DNA from: JAABSX01 sp964480455
GTDB taxonomy: Bacteria > Bacteroidota > Bacteroidia > Cytophagales > Microscillaceae
Length of the DNA: 64,000 nucleotides
Direction: 5' to 3'
Assembly (NCBI GenBank): GCA_964480455.1
Contig: CAYZQI010000003.1
Coordinates: 17,674 to 81,673, forward strand
Shown piece after piece: positions 17,093 through 24,874 of this stretch. The notes under the pieces were generated by a model that saw only the letters and a program-made list of their open reading frames with translations, was not told the DNA's origin and made no database searches. Position 1 is the stretch's first letter; each line of letters opens with the position of its first letter. The translations under genes and the position numbers were made by a program.

Positions 17093-19978
17093 ATGAAACA
17101 CTATTTTATCTCCCTAAAAGTTTTCTGTTTAGTACTTTTTTTACAACAAGCTGGCCTTGCACAAGGAATATTAGGCAAAATCAAGGACAAAGCCAAAGAT
17201 GCTTCCAAGCGAGAAGCTAAGAAAGTACAACAAGATAGTGAATCAAAAACTAACAAAAGCCTCAGCGAAAGTTTTGCCGAAATGCGCAACGGATATGATA
17301 GTACAAATTTTAACTTTGCCATTGCCCTTAGTGATAACTCAGGCTTGTATGAATACGAAGAACGATTCGAGAAATATAAAAAAAACTTGGTACGTACTAC
17401 AGATTTTATGGGTCTGACCAAAGACCGCAGTACCCAACAACCTCTTGAACTTGCACGAACTTACAATGACCTGGGGCAATTCTCGTATGCCAACAATCGG
17501 TTTAAAAGAGCAGAAGGTCTATTCAAACTCTCAAAAACAGAGTTAGAAAATAAACAAGCCCAAAATACAATCTACTACCCCAAAGTGATTGGTAATCTAG
17601 GGCTGCTTTACCTTACCTTTGGGCGTTATGATGATGCCTACCAAGCCAACGTGGAGGCTCTTGAACTACGTAAAAATCTATTAGGAGAAAACAGTACTGC
17701 CTACGCTACCTCGCTCAACAACCTTGCAATGACCTATAAAAGCCTAGGGCAGTACAATGAAGCAGAGCAGCATTTTAACCAAGCCCTCGAGGTCATTAAA
17801 AAGAGCGAAGGTAAAGAAAGTATCTCTTACGCCATAGTGCTCAACAACAAGGGCATGCTGTTTCAAACCATAGGACGCTATGCCGAAGCTGAATCGCTCC
17901 TCAAAGAAGCCCTCGAGGTAGCAAAAAATACACTCCGTGAAAAATCAAACAATTATCAACGCATGCTTGTCAATCTTGCCCTGCTCTACCAAGACCAAAA
18001 GAAATATGACCAGGCAGATAAAATTCTACAAGATGCCGTAAAGCTTAAAGAAAAAAGGCTCGGCAATCGCAACCACCCCGACCTTGCCCACATGCTCAAT
18101 CTACAGGCTTCACTCTATGTAGAAATGGGCAAAGATGCACAAGTTGAGCAGCTTCTGCAAGAAGCACTCAGAATTTACGAAAAACAATTTGGTACACAAC
18201 ATCCCGCCTACGCCAACACTGCCAGCAACCTAGGTAATTTTTATAGAGTAAAAGACCGACTCTCAGAAGCTGAAACACTACTCACCCAAGCACTCGAAAC
18301 ACGCAAAACTACGCTAGGAGAAAAACACCCTGATTACAACAAATCAAAAGAAGACCTTGCACTACTCTACTGGCAAATGCAAAAAATAGCAGAAGCAGCC
18401 AAACTCTACAGGGAAGTACTGGCTCAAAATCAGGCGTTTATCAAAACGTATTTTCCACCTATGAGCGAGGTCGAGAAAGAACGCTATTGGGACAAACTCC
18501 GCCCTACTTTTCTTAGGTTTTATTCTTTTGCCACCGACAACGCCACCCAAGAACCTACCTTGCTCAGAGATATGTATGAAGCTCACCTAGCTACCAAAGC
18601 CATTCTGCTTAGTACAACCAGCAAAATTAAAAATGAAATTATCAATAGTAAAGATGCACAGCTCATCAAGGAATACCAACAATGGACCGCCCAAAAAGAA
18701 CTCCTCGTAAAGTATTATGCCTACTCAAAAGAAGAACTTTCCAACGATAATATCAATCTTGACTCGCTCGAGCGAGCTGCCAATACGTCTGAAAAAAGTA
18801 TTTCGGCACGTATCCCTCAGCTTTTTGAAAGCCCGAAAACTTACCAAGAACTTGTCAGTAAATTACAGCCCAACGAAGCTGCCATAGATATTATCAGCTT
18901 CCAGCATTTTGATAAGCTATTTACTGACCAAACACACTATGCTTTTTTGATAGCAGGCAAAGATACGCCCAATGCCCCTCTGTTGGTATTAAAAGAAAAT
19001 GGTAACGACTTAGACCAAAAATTCTATAAATACTACCGAAATACTATCCAGAATCAGAAAGAAGACAAATACAGTTATGAAAAATTTTGGGCAGAAATAG
19101 ACTCAAAACTGACCAACAAAAACAAATTGTATATCTCTCTCGATGGCGTTTATAACCAAATCAGCCTTAATACGCTCCAAAAACCTAACGGCAAATACTT
19201 GATAGAAGAAAAAACTTTTGTGTTCTTGACCAATAACAAAGATTTGATACAGAATAAAGTAGTAACATCTAATACAAGCAAAGAAGCTCTCTTGATTGGT
19301 TTTCCTGAATATGGAAATACAGGTACAATTACGCCCCTACCCGGCACAAAGGTAGAAGTACAAAATATAGACCGCATGCTAAAGCAATATGGTTACAAAG
19401 CTACCACACTGACCGCACAGCAAGCCACCGAAACAGCCCTCAAAAATGTAAGCAATCCAAGTATTCTACATATTGCCACCCACGGCTATTTTTTAGACGA
19501 CCCAATCAACACGGGCAATAATAAGGTGTTTGGCATTGAAATAGAAAAAGCAAGAGAAAATCCACTCTTGCGCAGCGGTATCTTTCTGGCTAATGCCGAG
19601 AGTGGCTTGACAGGGCAATCCTCAAAACAAGTAAAAATAGAAGACAATGGCGTATTGACCGCCTTTGAAGCAGCCAATTTATCGCTCCAAAATACTACTG
19701 TGGTGCTGAGTGCCTGCGAAACAGGGCTAGGTGATGTGAAAGTGGGCGAAGGCGTATATGGGCTGCAGCGTGCACTGCAAATTGCAGGGGCTGACATTAT
19801 CATTATGAGCCTCTGGACTGTAAGCGATGAAGCTACCCAAGAATTGATGACGCTTTTCTATAAAAATTACTTGGCTACCAAAGACAAAACCAAGTCTTTC
19901 AGACTCGCACAAACACAACTCAAAGCCAAGCACAATGCACCTTATTTTTGGGGCGCATTTGTGATGATTGGCAATTAG
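17093..19978 (+). CDS. Secreted TPR-CHAT protein (caspase-like peptidase)
   Basis: A 961-residue protein. It has a signal peptide (to about residue 25, LQQAGLAQG), a charged linker, then about eight tetratricopeptide units between residues 130 and 460 of the kinesin-light-chain type, with YDDAYQANVEALELRK and QYNEAEQHFNQALEV as examples. A helical spacer leads to a C-terminal CHAT domain (about 680-961). The caspase-fold catalytic pair is intact: H797 in HIATHGYF and C875 in LSACETGLGD. CHAT peptidases belong to the caspase clan. With TPRs they serve in bacterial signalling, conflict and development, and an exported one should act in the periplasm or outside. The substrate is unknown. Confidence 0.9.
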   Translation: MKHYFISLKVFCLVLFLQQAGLAQGILGKIKDKAKDASKREAKKVQQDSESKTNKSLSESFAEMRNGYDSTNFNFAIALSDNSGLYEYEERFEKYKKNLVRTTDFMGLTKDRSTQQPLELARTYNDLGQFSYANNRFKRAEGLFKLSKTELENKQAQNTIYYPKVIGNLGLLYLTFGRYDDAYQANVEALELRKNLLGENSTAYATSLNNLAMTYKSLGQYNEAEQHFNQALEVIKKSEGKESISYAIVLNNKGMLFQTIGRYAEAESLLKEALEVAKNTLREKSNNYQRMLVNLALLYQDQKKYDQADKILQDAVKLKEKRLGNRNHPDLAHMLNLQASLYVEMGKDAQVEQLLQEALRIYEKQFGTQHPAYANTASNLGNFYRVKDRLSEAETLLTQALETRKTTLGEKHPDYNKSKEDLALLYWQMQKIAEAAKLYREVLAQNQAFIKTYFPPMSEVEKERYWDKLRPTFLRFYSFATDNATQEPTLLRDMYEAHLATKAILLSTTSKIKNEIINSKDAQLIKEYQQWTAQKELLVKYYAYSKEELSNDNINLDSLERAANTSEKSISARIPQLFESPKTYQELVSKLQPNEAAIDIISFQHFDKLFTDQTHYAFLIAGKDTPNAPLLVLKENGNDLDQKFYKYYRNTIQNQKEDKYSYEKFWAEIDSKLTNKNKLYISLDGVYNQISLNTLQKPNGKYLIEEKTFVFLTNNKDLIQNKVVTSNTSKEALLIGFPEYGNTGTITPLPGTKVEVQNIDRMLKQYGYKATTLTAQQATETALKNVSNPSILHIATHGYFLDDPINTGNNKVFGIEIEKARENPLLRSGIFLANAESGLTGQSSKQVKIEDNGVLTAFEAANLSLQNTTVVLSACETGLGDVKVGEGVYGLQRALQIAGADIIIMSLWTVSDEATQELMTLFYKNYLATKDKTKSFRLAQTQLKAKHNAPYFWGAFVMIGN

Positions 19979-20002
19979 AAGCAAAACCCTAACTAAAAAA
20001 TA

Positions 20003-20073
20003 AAAAATCTGTCAGGTTTATACAGCCTAACTGTTCAGACAATTTCTTTTCAGTCAAAATCTGACAGATTTTT
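20003..20073 (+). terminator. Possible terminator after the CHAT gene
   Basis: AAAAATCTGTCAG (20003-20015) is an exact inverted copy of CTGACAGATTTTT (20061-20073), separated by 45 bases. The right arm ends in five T. The large loop makes it a weaker call than a classical intrinsic terminator. Confidence 0.45.
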
Positions 20074-20095
20074 AGACAAACCTAATTATCCGATA

Positions 20096-20197
20096 AGTTT
20101 TGTAAAAATCTATAGTAGCAGGCTTTAGCTTGCCATCTTAACCCCTCAAACAGATTAAAGTATGTTTTACAATGCTACTTTTACAAAAATTGTCAGA
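20096..20197 (-). repeat. GACAATTTTTGT inverted-end repeat, copy 2
   Basis: The left end TTTTGTAAAAAT...TAGTAGCA is an inverted copy of the right end TGCTACTTTTACAAAAATTGTC. The interior holds AAACAGATTAAAGTATGTTTTACA, close to the interior of the element at 4791-4852. It lies between the CHAT gene and the 20.3-21.4 kb array locus and looks like a small non-autonomous element. Confidence 0.55.
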
Positions 20198-20316
20198 ACC
20201 CCAACATAGAAAGCACTCAAATCTTACCCTAAAAATAATGAAAAAGCTCCTTTTGATGTAACAAAATCACATAAAAAACATTTTTTCATATTTTTATAAA
20301 AAAAATTAAAATAAAC

Positions 20317-20347
20317 TTGCATACTAAATAAAAGCACTCTATCTTTG
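20317..20347 (+). promoter_or_regulatory. Predicted Bacteroidota promoter for the array locus
   Basis: A TTG at 20317-20319 is followed after 20 bases by TATCTTTG at 20340-20347, an exact match to the Bacteroidota -7 box TAnnTTTG with the expected spacing. Transcription would start near 20354. The nearest feature downstream is a 72-codon frame at 20465. Confidence 0.6.
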
Positions 20348-20464
20348 TGTCAGGTTTTTATCTGTTGTGTAGCTCTTAAAAAATTAGCAGAAAATATACA
20401 GGATTTGAAATCCTTACGTTTTTGATTTCGTACAGACATACATAACATAAATTATACAAATCAA

Positions 20465-20683
20465 ATGTTACGCTTACATACATATCACCCATTTGAAGCT
20501 CTTGCGAGCTTATGTACTTTGGAAAGTATGCCTACAAAAAGCACCTTCGTAGCAAATATTGCCAACGATAACGCCAAAAAAGGCACTACTTACAAACAAG
20601 CAGGTGAACATGCTGACAAAGAGGCAAGTAAGTATGTAGGTGGCAAAATCCCCCTCTATTATTGGAAAGCCTCGAATCGCTAG
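20465..20683 (+). CDS. Small unknown protein (72 aa) at head of tandem-repeat locus
   Basis: A 72-codon frame starting ATG at 20465, with the second half hydrophilic and Lys/Ala-rich (KKGTTYKQAGEHADKEASKY) and ending GGKIPLYYWKASNR. I do not recognise it. It lies about 110 bases downstream of a good predicted promoter and upstream of the 131-bp repeats, on the same strand. It could equally be a chance frame in a non-coding transcript. There is no Shine-Dalgarno, which is normal for this phylum. Confidence 0.4.
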   Translation: MLRLHTYHPFEALASLCTLESMPTKSTFVANIANDNAKKGTTYKQAGEHADKEASKYVGGKIPLYYWKASNR

Positions 20684-20728
20684 ATTTCACCATTAGGTTT
20701 TCAAAAATTCCCAAAAAAGAAGAAAATT

Positions 20729-20746
20729 CAGTTCAAAAGTGAACTG
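20729..20746 (+). repeat. Short hairpin upstream of the tandem array
   Basis: CAGTTCA and TGAACTG form a perfect 7-bp stem with a 4-base loop. It separates the 72-codon frame from the first tandem unit. There is no T-run, so it is more likely an RNA structure or processing site than a terminator. Confidence 0.45.
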
Positions 20747-20859
20747 TCTCAAATTTAAGGTCATACATTGTATTTGTTCCACTACCACTCTACGTGGACA
20801 ATTACGCTTTTAAGTGTTCAAGTGCAGTTTGCACAGCCGCTTGCTGCTAAACACTTGCT

Positions 20860-20959
20860 NNNNNNNNNNNNNNNNNNNNNNNNNNNNNNNNNNNNNNNNN
20901 NNNNNNNNNNNNNNNNNNNNNNNNNNNNNNNNNNNNNNNNNNNNNNNNNNNNNNNNNNN
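20860..20959. other. Assembly gap (100 N)
   Basis: Exactly 100 N, the usual placeholder length, inside the tandem array. The real number of repeat units in the gap cannot be known from this sequence. Confidence 0.99.
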
Positions 20960-21063
20960 CTCTACGTGGACAAATGCGCTTTTAAGTGTTCAAGTGCAGT
21001 TTGCACAGCCGCTTGCTGCTAAACACTTGCTCTGGTTTGTTGAGGTCAAAAAGAGATACAAAC

Positions 21064-21153
21064 ATGTACATTTCATTTGTACCACTACCACTCTACGTGG
21101 ACAAATGCGCTTTTAAGTGTTCAAGTGCAGTTTGCACAGCCGCTTACTGCTAA
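21064..21153 (+). CDS. Candidate Cys-rich peptide encoded in the tandem unit
   Basis: ATG at 21064 opens a 29-residue frame, beginning MYISFVPLPLYVDKC and ending SSAVCTAAYC. The same frame in unit 2 ends CTAACC and in unit 1 has NY instead of KC at residues 14-15. The hydrophobic start and Cys-dense end resemble small secreted or modified peptides, but no modification enzyme is nearby. The few differences between units are amino-acid changing, while the hairpin shows one compensatory pair change. This favours a structured RNA over a protein. I list it as a low-confidence alternative. Confidence 0.25.
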   Translation: MYISFVPLPLYVDKCAFKCSSAVCTAAYC

Positions 21154-21223
21154 ACACTTGCTCTGGTTTGTTGAGGTCAAAAAGAGATACAAACACGCAA
21201 AAAGATTTAAAAAACACCAAAAA

Positions 21224-21304
21224 AAGGAGGTTGTTATGAAAAATGTATTTACATATTTCGCCGACTTGTTCAAATTAGGTAGGCATTTAGCAGGCGTTTA
21301 TTAG
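21224..21304 (+). CDS. 22-residue peptide with a strong Shine-Dalgarno
   Basis: The ATG is at 21236 and the stop ends at 21304; the peptide begins MKNVFTYFADLFKLG and ends RHLAGVY. An AAGGAGG sits six bases before the start, a perfect Shine-Dalgarno that is rare in a phylum whose genes seldom use one. The peptide is amphipathic, with aromatic residues and three positive charges. It lies just after the last tandem unit and before a hairpin terminator. It could be a small membrane-active peptide or a leader peptide. The function is unknown. Confidence 0.45.
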   Translation, partial: KEVVMKNVFTYFADLFKLGRHLAGVY

Positions 21305-21360
21305 CACAACGCCTTTGAAGAAATTTTTTCTCTGAAAATTCCGTGTATTTTTATAGATAA

Positions 21361-21394
21361 AAATAGCTCCATCAGTTTGATGGAGGCTATTTTG
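21361..21394 (+). terminator. Hairpin terminator of the array locus
   Basis: AAAATAGCTCCATCA pairs with TGATGGAGGCTATTTT, a stem of about 15 pairs with one bulged base and a 3-base loop, ending in TTTT. It follows the 22-residue frame by about 55 bases and closes the putative transcription unit that starts near 20354. Confidence 0.7.
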
Positions 21395-21470
21395 TAGTGA
21401 TATTAATTACTATCTAGTTGATGTAAGTTTTTATATCAAAATGGTTTTTATACTCGACAAAGTAATATAT

Positions 21471-21586
21471 TTCTTTGATAATTTTTGTGATTGTGTGCGA
21501 TAAGATGAACTAAATGCTGTTTAGAGCATAAATGCCAGCGGACTGGAAGTCCGCCGCTACAGACTTCCACAAAAATTGTCAGACAA
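21471..21586 (+). repeat. GACAATTTTTGT inverted-end repeat, copy 3
   Basis: The left end CTTTGATAATTTTTGTGAT is matched by an inverted right end, CACAAAAATTGTCAGA. The interior has a small hairpin around GGACTGGAAGTCC. The first 52 bases (21471-21522) match the right-most 52 bases of the window (63949-64000) at 48 positions, so the same element recurs 42 kb away. Confidence 0.65.
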
Positions 21587-21613
21587 TTGTTTACAAAAGT
21601 AATTTTACTGATT

Positions 21614-22681
21614 TTAGACTACCTCACTCAGCCACTCGTGTGTATCGGCTACTCTCCCCTTGCACAAATCGGCAAGGTATTTTTTGGCTTTCATGCCGAA
21701 GCCATCTTCTGTAAGTGGCATGAGTTCATAGTCTTGCCCTTCAAAACCTATGGTGCTAATAGGCGAGATAGTTGCCGCAGTACCTATTCCGAAAGCCTCT
21801 TGGAGGCTGCCGTTCTGATAAGCTGCCATAATTTCTTTGACAGACACGGGGCGTTCTTCGGGAGGGAATCCAAAATCTTTGGCAAGTTGTAAAACGCTCA
21901 TGCGTGTAATGCCAGGCAGTATAGTATCACTTGTAGGTGGCGTAATAAATTTTCCATCAATCACAAATCCTAAATTCATCGTTCCTGATTCTTCTACAAA
22001 CTCGTGTGTTTTGGCATCAGTCCAGACGAGTTGGTCATAACCTGCTTTTTGAGCAAGCTGTGCGGGGTAGAGTGATGCGGCATAATTTCCTGCAGTTTTG
22101 GCAGCACCTGTGCCTCCTTGAGCAGCCCTTACGTAGTGCGTTTCTATTTTGACTCGTACAGGGTTGGCATAGTAGGCAGCTACGGGGCAAGTAAATATCA
22201 CGAATTTATATTTTTCAGAGGGGCGCATTCCGATATATTCATCAGTTGCAAACATAAAAGGGCGTACATACAGACTTGAGCCATCTTGGTTAGGTATCCA
22301 GTTTTGGTCAAGTTGTATAAGTTGTTTCATTCCTCCCAAAAAAATCTCTGCTGGTAGGGAGGGCATACACATACGGTGTGCCGATTGGTTGATACGCGCC
22401 CAATTTTTGTCAGGTCGGAAAAGGACAATCTTACTTGCGTCAGTGCGGTATGCCTTGAGTCCTTCAAAGATAGCCTGCCCGTAGTGCAGTGCCATCAAGG
22501 CGGGGTCTAGTCCTATTTTGCCGTAGGGCATTATTTTGATGTCTTGCCATTCACCTTGGTCATAATCAGCTACGAGCATGTGGTCAGAAAAAGTACGCCC
22601 AAATACAAGATTTTCAAAATCTACTTCGTGTACACGAGATTGGGCTATGGGTTTTACTAAAATATCAAGCGTTTCGGGCAT
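21614..22681 (-). CDS. ilvE: Branched-chain amino acid aminotransferase
   Basis: 355 residues from the ATG at 22681 (MPETLDILVKPIAQSRV). An in-frame extension to 22726 has no support. It is a fold type IV PLP enzyme that transfers the amino group between branched-chain amino acids and 2-oxoglutarate, the last step of Val, Leu and Ile synthesis. The PLP lysine lies in GGTGAAKTAGNYAAS, and the C-terminal EAFGIGTAATISPI segment binds the cofactor phosphate. The length and the YGQAIFEGLKAYR segment match eukaryote-type and Bacteroidota BCATs. It has no other ilv or leu genes nearby. Confidence 0.95.
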   Translation of the reverse strand: MPETLDILVKPIAQSRVHEVDFENLVFGRTFSDHMLVADYDQGEWQDIKIMPYGKIGLDPALMALHYGQAIFEGLKAYRTDASKIVLFRPDKNWARINQSAHRMCMPSLPAEIFLGGMKQLIQLDQNWIPNQDGSSLYVRPFMFATDEYIGMRPSEKYKFVIFTCPVAAYYANPVRVKIETHYVRAAQGGTGAAKTAGNYAASLYPAQLAQKAGYDQLVWTDAKTHEFVEESGTMNLGFVIDGKFITPPTSDTILPGITRMSVLQLAKDFGFPPEERPVSVKEIMAAYQNGSLQEAFGIGTAATISPISTIGFEGQDYELMPLTEDGFGMKAKKYLADLCKGRVADTHEWLSEVV

Positions 22682-22908
22682 AGTTTTAAATTTTTTTTTT
22701 AAATATAAGTACAAAATACACAACAATACAATTTTTTTATTAAAAAAGTAAAAATTGATAGATGAAAGCAGGCATACCGTTCATAAAGAATTAAAAGCGA
22801 GTAAAAACATTTCTCACATTAATAGTTTTACTTATACAATTATGCTTATATTCGCAAAATTATCAAAAATTCATATAAGCCTATTCAATAAGTTGAAATT
22901 GAACCAAC

Positions 22909-23385
22909 ATGAAGATAGAAGACGAAATTCAACAAGGTGAATTCAGAAATGAATATCATAAAGCGGCTACTAACTTATTGTTTACAAGCAATTGGTTGTC
23001 TAATCAAGTGAAAGATTTCTTAAAACCGCATCAAATTACTTTTCAACAATACAATGTGCTTCGCATTTTAAATGGTCAATTTCCTAAGAAAGTATCCATT
23101 CAAGACATTAAGAACCGTATGATAGACAAAATGCCTGATGTGTCGCGAATTGTGGAGCGGCTGCGCAAGCAATCACTTGTCGAGCGAGAAGTTTCCAAAA
23201 ACGATCGCCGCGTAGTAAGATTGACCATCAGCGAGAGAGGAAGAGAATTATTAAAAATGCTCAGTAGTTATTATGTTGATATGGACAACATTCTTGCAAA
23301 TTTAGACCCTGAGGAGGCGGCATTGCTTAGTCAGTTGCTAGATAAAGCAAGAGAAAATAGCTGTGAAGATAAACAAATAGAATAA
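22909..23385 (+). CDS. MarR family transcriptional regulator
   Basis: A 158-residue winged-helix regulator. The recognition region reads FQQYNVLRILNGQFPKKVSI then MIDKMPDVSRIVERLRKQSL, and the wing is EREVSKNDRRVVRLTISERG, the DxRxxxLxLTxxG-type motif of MarR proteins. It should bind DNA as a dimer and respond to small ligands or oxidation. Divergent from ilvE with about 230 bases between starts; its own operator is probably in that gap, but I see no clear dyad. The target genes are not identifiable. Confidence 0.9.
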   Translation: MKIEDEIQQGEFRNEYHKAATNLLFTSNWLSNQVKDFLKPHQITFQQYNVLRILNGQFPKKVSIQDIKNRMIDKMPDVSRIVERLRKQSLVEREVSKNDRRVVRLTISERGRELLKMLSSYYVDMDNILANLDPEEAALLSQLLDKARENSCEDKQIE

Positions 23386-23533
23386 GTCTATCTTTTGAAT
23401 TTTTGGTAGGGCAAAGCAAGAGATGAGTGTTTAGGCTACTAAGTTGTCATCAATTGATAATTAACATCTTACAAAATAAGAATGATTACTTTAGTTTATT
23501 CCAAAAAGATACTCCATTGTTGCCTGTGCGTAG

Positions 23534-24094
23534 TTAATCGTTGTAGGCTGTCATTGTGCGCTCAATTCCTGAGGTACAGAAAGATAAAATCATTTCACTT
23601 GCTTTTGGGATTGCCTCCTCAAGTTTGGTGTGCTGTTCAGGGCTAAACTGCGACAGCACATAATTTGCTTGTTGCCCTTTCTCAAAGTCACTACCTACTC
23701 CAAAGCGCAAGCGGGCATAATTGGCATTGCCTAGCACCTGTTCTATATCTGCCAAGCCGTTGTGTCCTCCTGCCGACCCTTTAGGGCGTAGGCGAAGTTT
23801 GGCATTGGGCAGCGCGATATCATCTACTATAACGAGTAAGTTTTCGGGAGAGATTTTGAGCTGCTGCAGCCAATAATTGACAGACTTGCCGCTAAGGTTC
23901 ATAAATGTAGAGGGCTTGATGAGATGCAGCGTTCTCCCTTTGTACTTGATTGCAGTTTTTTCGGCAAGTTTTTCAGTCTTAAAACTAACTTCTTGCTGTG
24001 TGGCAAGGTGGTCAAGCACCATAAAACCAATGTTATGGCGTGTGTTATGGTATTTTTCGCCAGGATTACCTAAACCTACAATTAAGTATTTCAT
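23534..24094 (-). CDS. pth: Peptidyl-tRNA hydrolase
   Basis: 186 residues, the usual length. It releases tRNA from peptidyl-tRNAs that drop off the ribosome. The start MKYLIVGLGNPGEKYHNTRH carries the conserved N10 and catalytic H20. The motifs FMNLSGKSV, LLVIVDDIALP and GSAGGHNGL follow in order, with the catalytic Asp in VDDIALP. Directly downstream of rplY on the same strand (about 130 bases apart), the common rplY-pth pairing. Confidence 0.96.
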   Translation of the reverse strand: MKYLIVGLGNPGEKYHNTRHNIGFMVLDHLATQQEVSFKTEKLAEKTAIKYKGRTLHLIKPSTFMNLSGKSVNYWLQQLKISPENLLVIVDDIALPNAKLRLRPKGSAGGHNGLADIEQVLGNANYARLRFGVGSDFEKGQQANYVLSQFSPEQHTKLEEAIPKASEMILSFCTSGIERTMTAYND

Positions 24095-24226
24095 TCAAAA
24101 GCCAAGATAAAAGTAAGTGCTTGTATTATTACAAAGCATAAAGCAATACTAAATGGCTTGTGAAAGCTACTTGTTTCACCTGCCATTTAGCAATACGCAT
24201 TAATCTAAACCAAATAAGCGTTAGAC

Positions 24227-24805
24227 TTATTTTTCTACTGCGCCTTGTTTGCTTCTTAATGCACGTGGGATTTCGATAGAAGCTATCGGAATCATTGGAT
24301 TTACTAAAATTTCATAGTTTTCAGGCACAAGTTCTTTTACTTTCACTGATTTTCCGAGCTGCAGTTTAGAGATATCTACCGAGATATAATCAGGAAGATT
24401 ATCAGGTAATGCTTTTACTTTGATTTTTTTCAGTTTTGACATCAGACGACCACCTGCTTGCACACCTGGCGAGTTTCCTTCAAAGCGCACAGGAATATCT
24501 ATTTTTACAGCTACTTCTTCGTTGAGCTCTAAAAAATCAGCGTGCATAATGTATTCGCTTACAGGATGAAACTGTATGTCTTGCAATATACAGTCATAAA
24601 TATCTCCTTCTATATTGAGCTTTATACGATATACGTCAGGAGTATATACTATATCTCTAAACAAAATCATGGGAGAGTAAAAGTGTACGAGTGTACCTTT
24701 ATTACCATACAACACACCGGGTACATTGGCTTCCTTACGCAATTTTTTGGTAAACTGCTTGCTCAAATCCTCCCTGTAATAACCAATAATCTCAATTGTT
24801 TTCAT
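24227..24805 (-). CDS. rplY: 50S ribosomal protein L25/general stress protein Ctc
   Basis: 192 residues, the long CTC form with an N-terminal 5S rRNA-binding L25 domain (KKLRKEANVPGVLYGNKG) and a C-terminal TL5-type beta domain (VPVRFEGNSPGVQAGG). It binds 5S rRNA in the large subunit. The rplY, pth and prs genes follow each other on the same strand, as in many bacteria. Confidence 0.95.
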   Translation of the reverse strand: MKTIEIIGYYREDLSKQFTKKLRKEANVPGVLYGNKGTLVHFYSPMILFRDIVYTPDVYRIKLNIEGDIYDCILQDIQFHPVSEYIMHADFLELNEEVAVKIDIPVRFEGNSPGVQAGGRLMSKLKKIKVKALPDNLPDYISVDISKLQLGKSVKVKELVPENYEILVNPMIPIASIEIPRALRSKQGAVEK

Positions 24806-24874
24806 TTGTTCTTTCTTATTAAAAATTTCGGATTGTAAAATTCCGAAGCAAAATTTATATCTACAAGACTTTTG

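Larger units (their letters stand above)
20764..21194 (+). repeat. 131-bp tandem repeat array interrupted by an assembly gap
   Basis: Three units are visible. The motif CTCTACGTGG occurs at 20788, 20960 and 21091, and the last two are exactly 131 bases apart; the first interval includes the 100-N gap. Units 2 and 3 differ by a single base over the shared region. Each unit has a strong hairpin (CATTTGTACCAC with GTGGACAAATG in unit 3), a second nested stem (AAGTGTT with AACACTT), and ends CAAAAAGAGATACAAAC. Each unit can also encode a Cys-rich peptide of about 29 residues. The true copy number is unknown because of the gap. Confidence 0.85.

Noticed and set aside
20768..21116. Longer frames across the tandem repeats and the N gap (LSVQVQFAQPL frame)
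   Set aside because: They depend on the artificial 100-N length and have no start of their own in each unit; the frame is an artefact of repeats without stops.
20764..21194. CRISPR array
   Set aside because: The repeated unit is 131 bp, near-identical throughout with no unique spacers, and no cas genes are close.
20465..21304. Lanthipeptide or sactipeptide cluster
   Set aside because: The Cys-rich frames are suggestive, but no LanM, radical SAM, peptidase-transporter or similar gene is present in the window.
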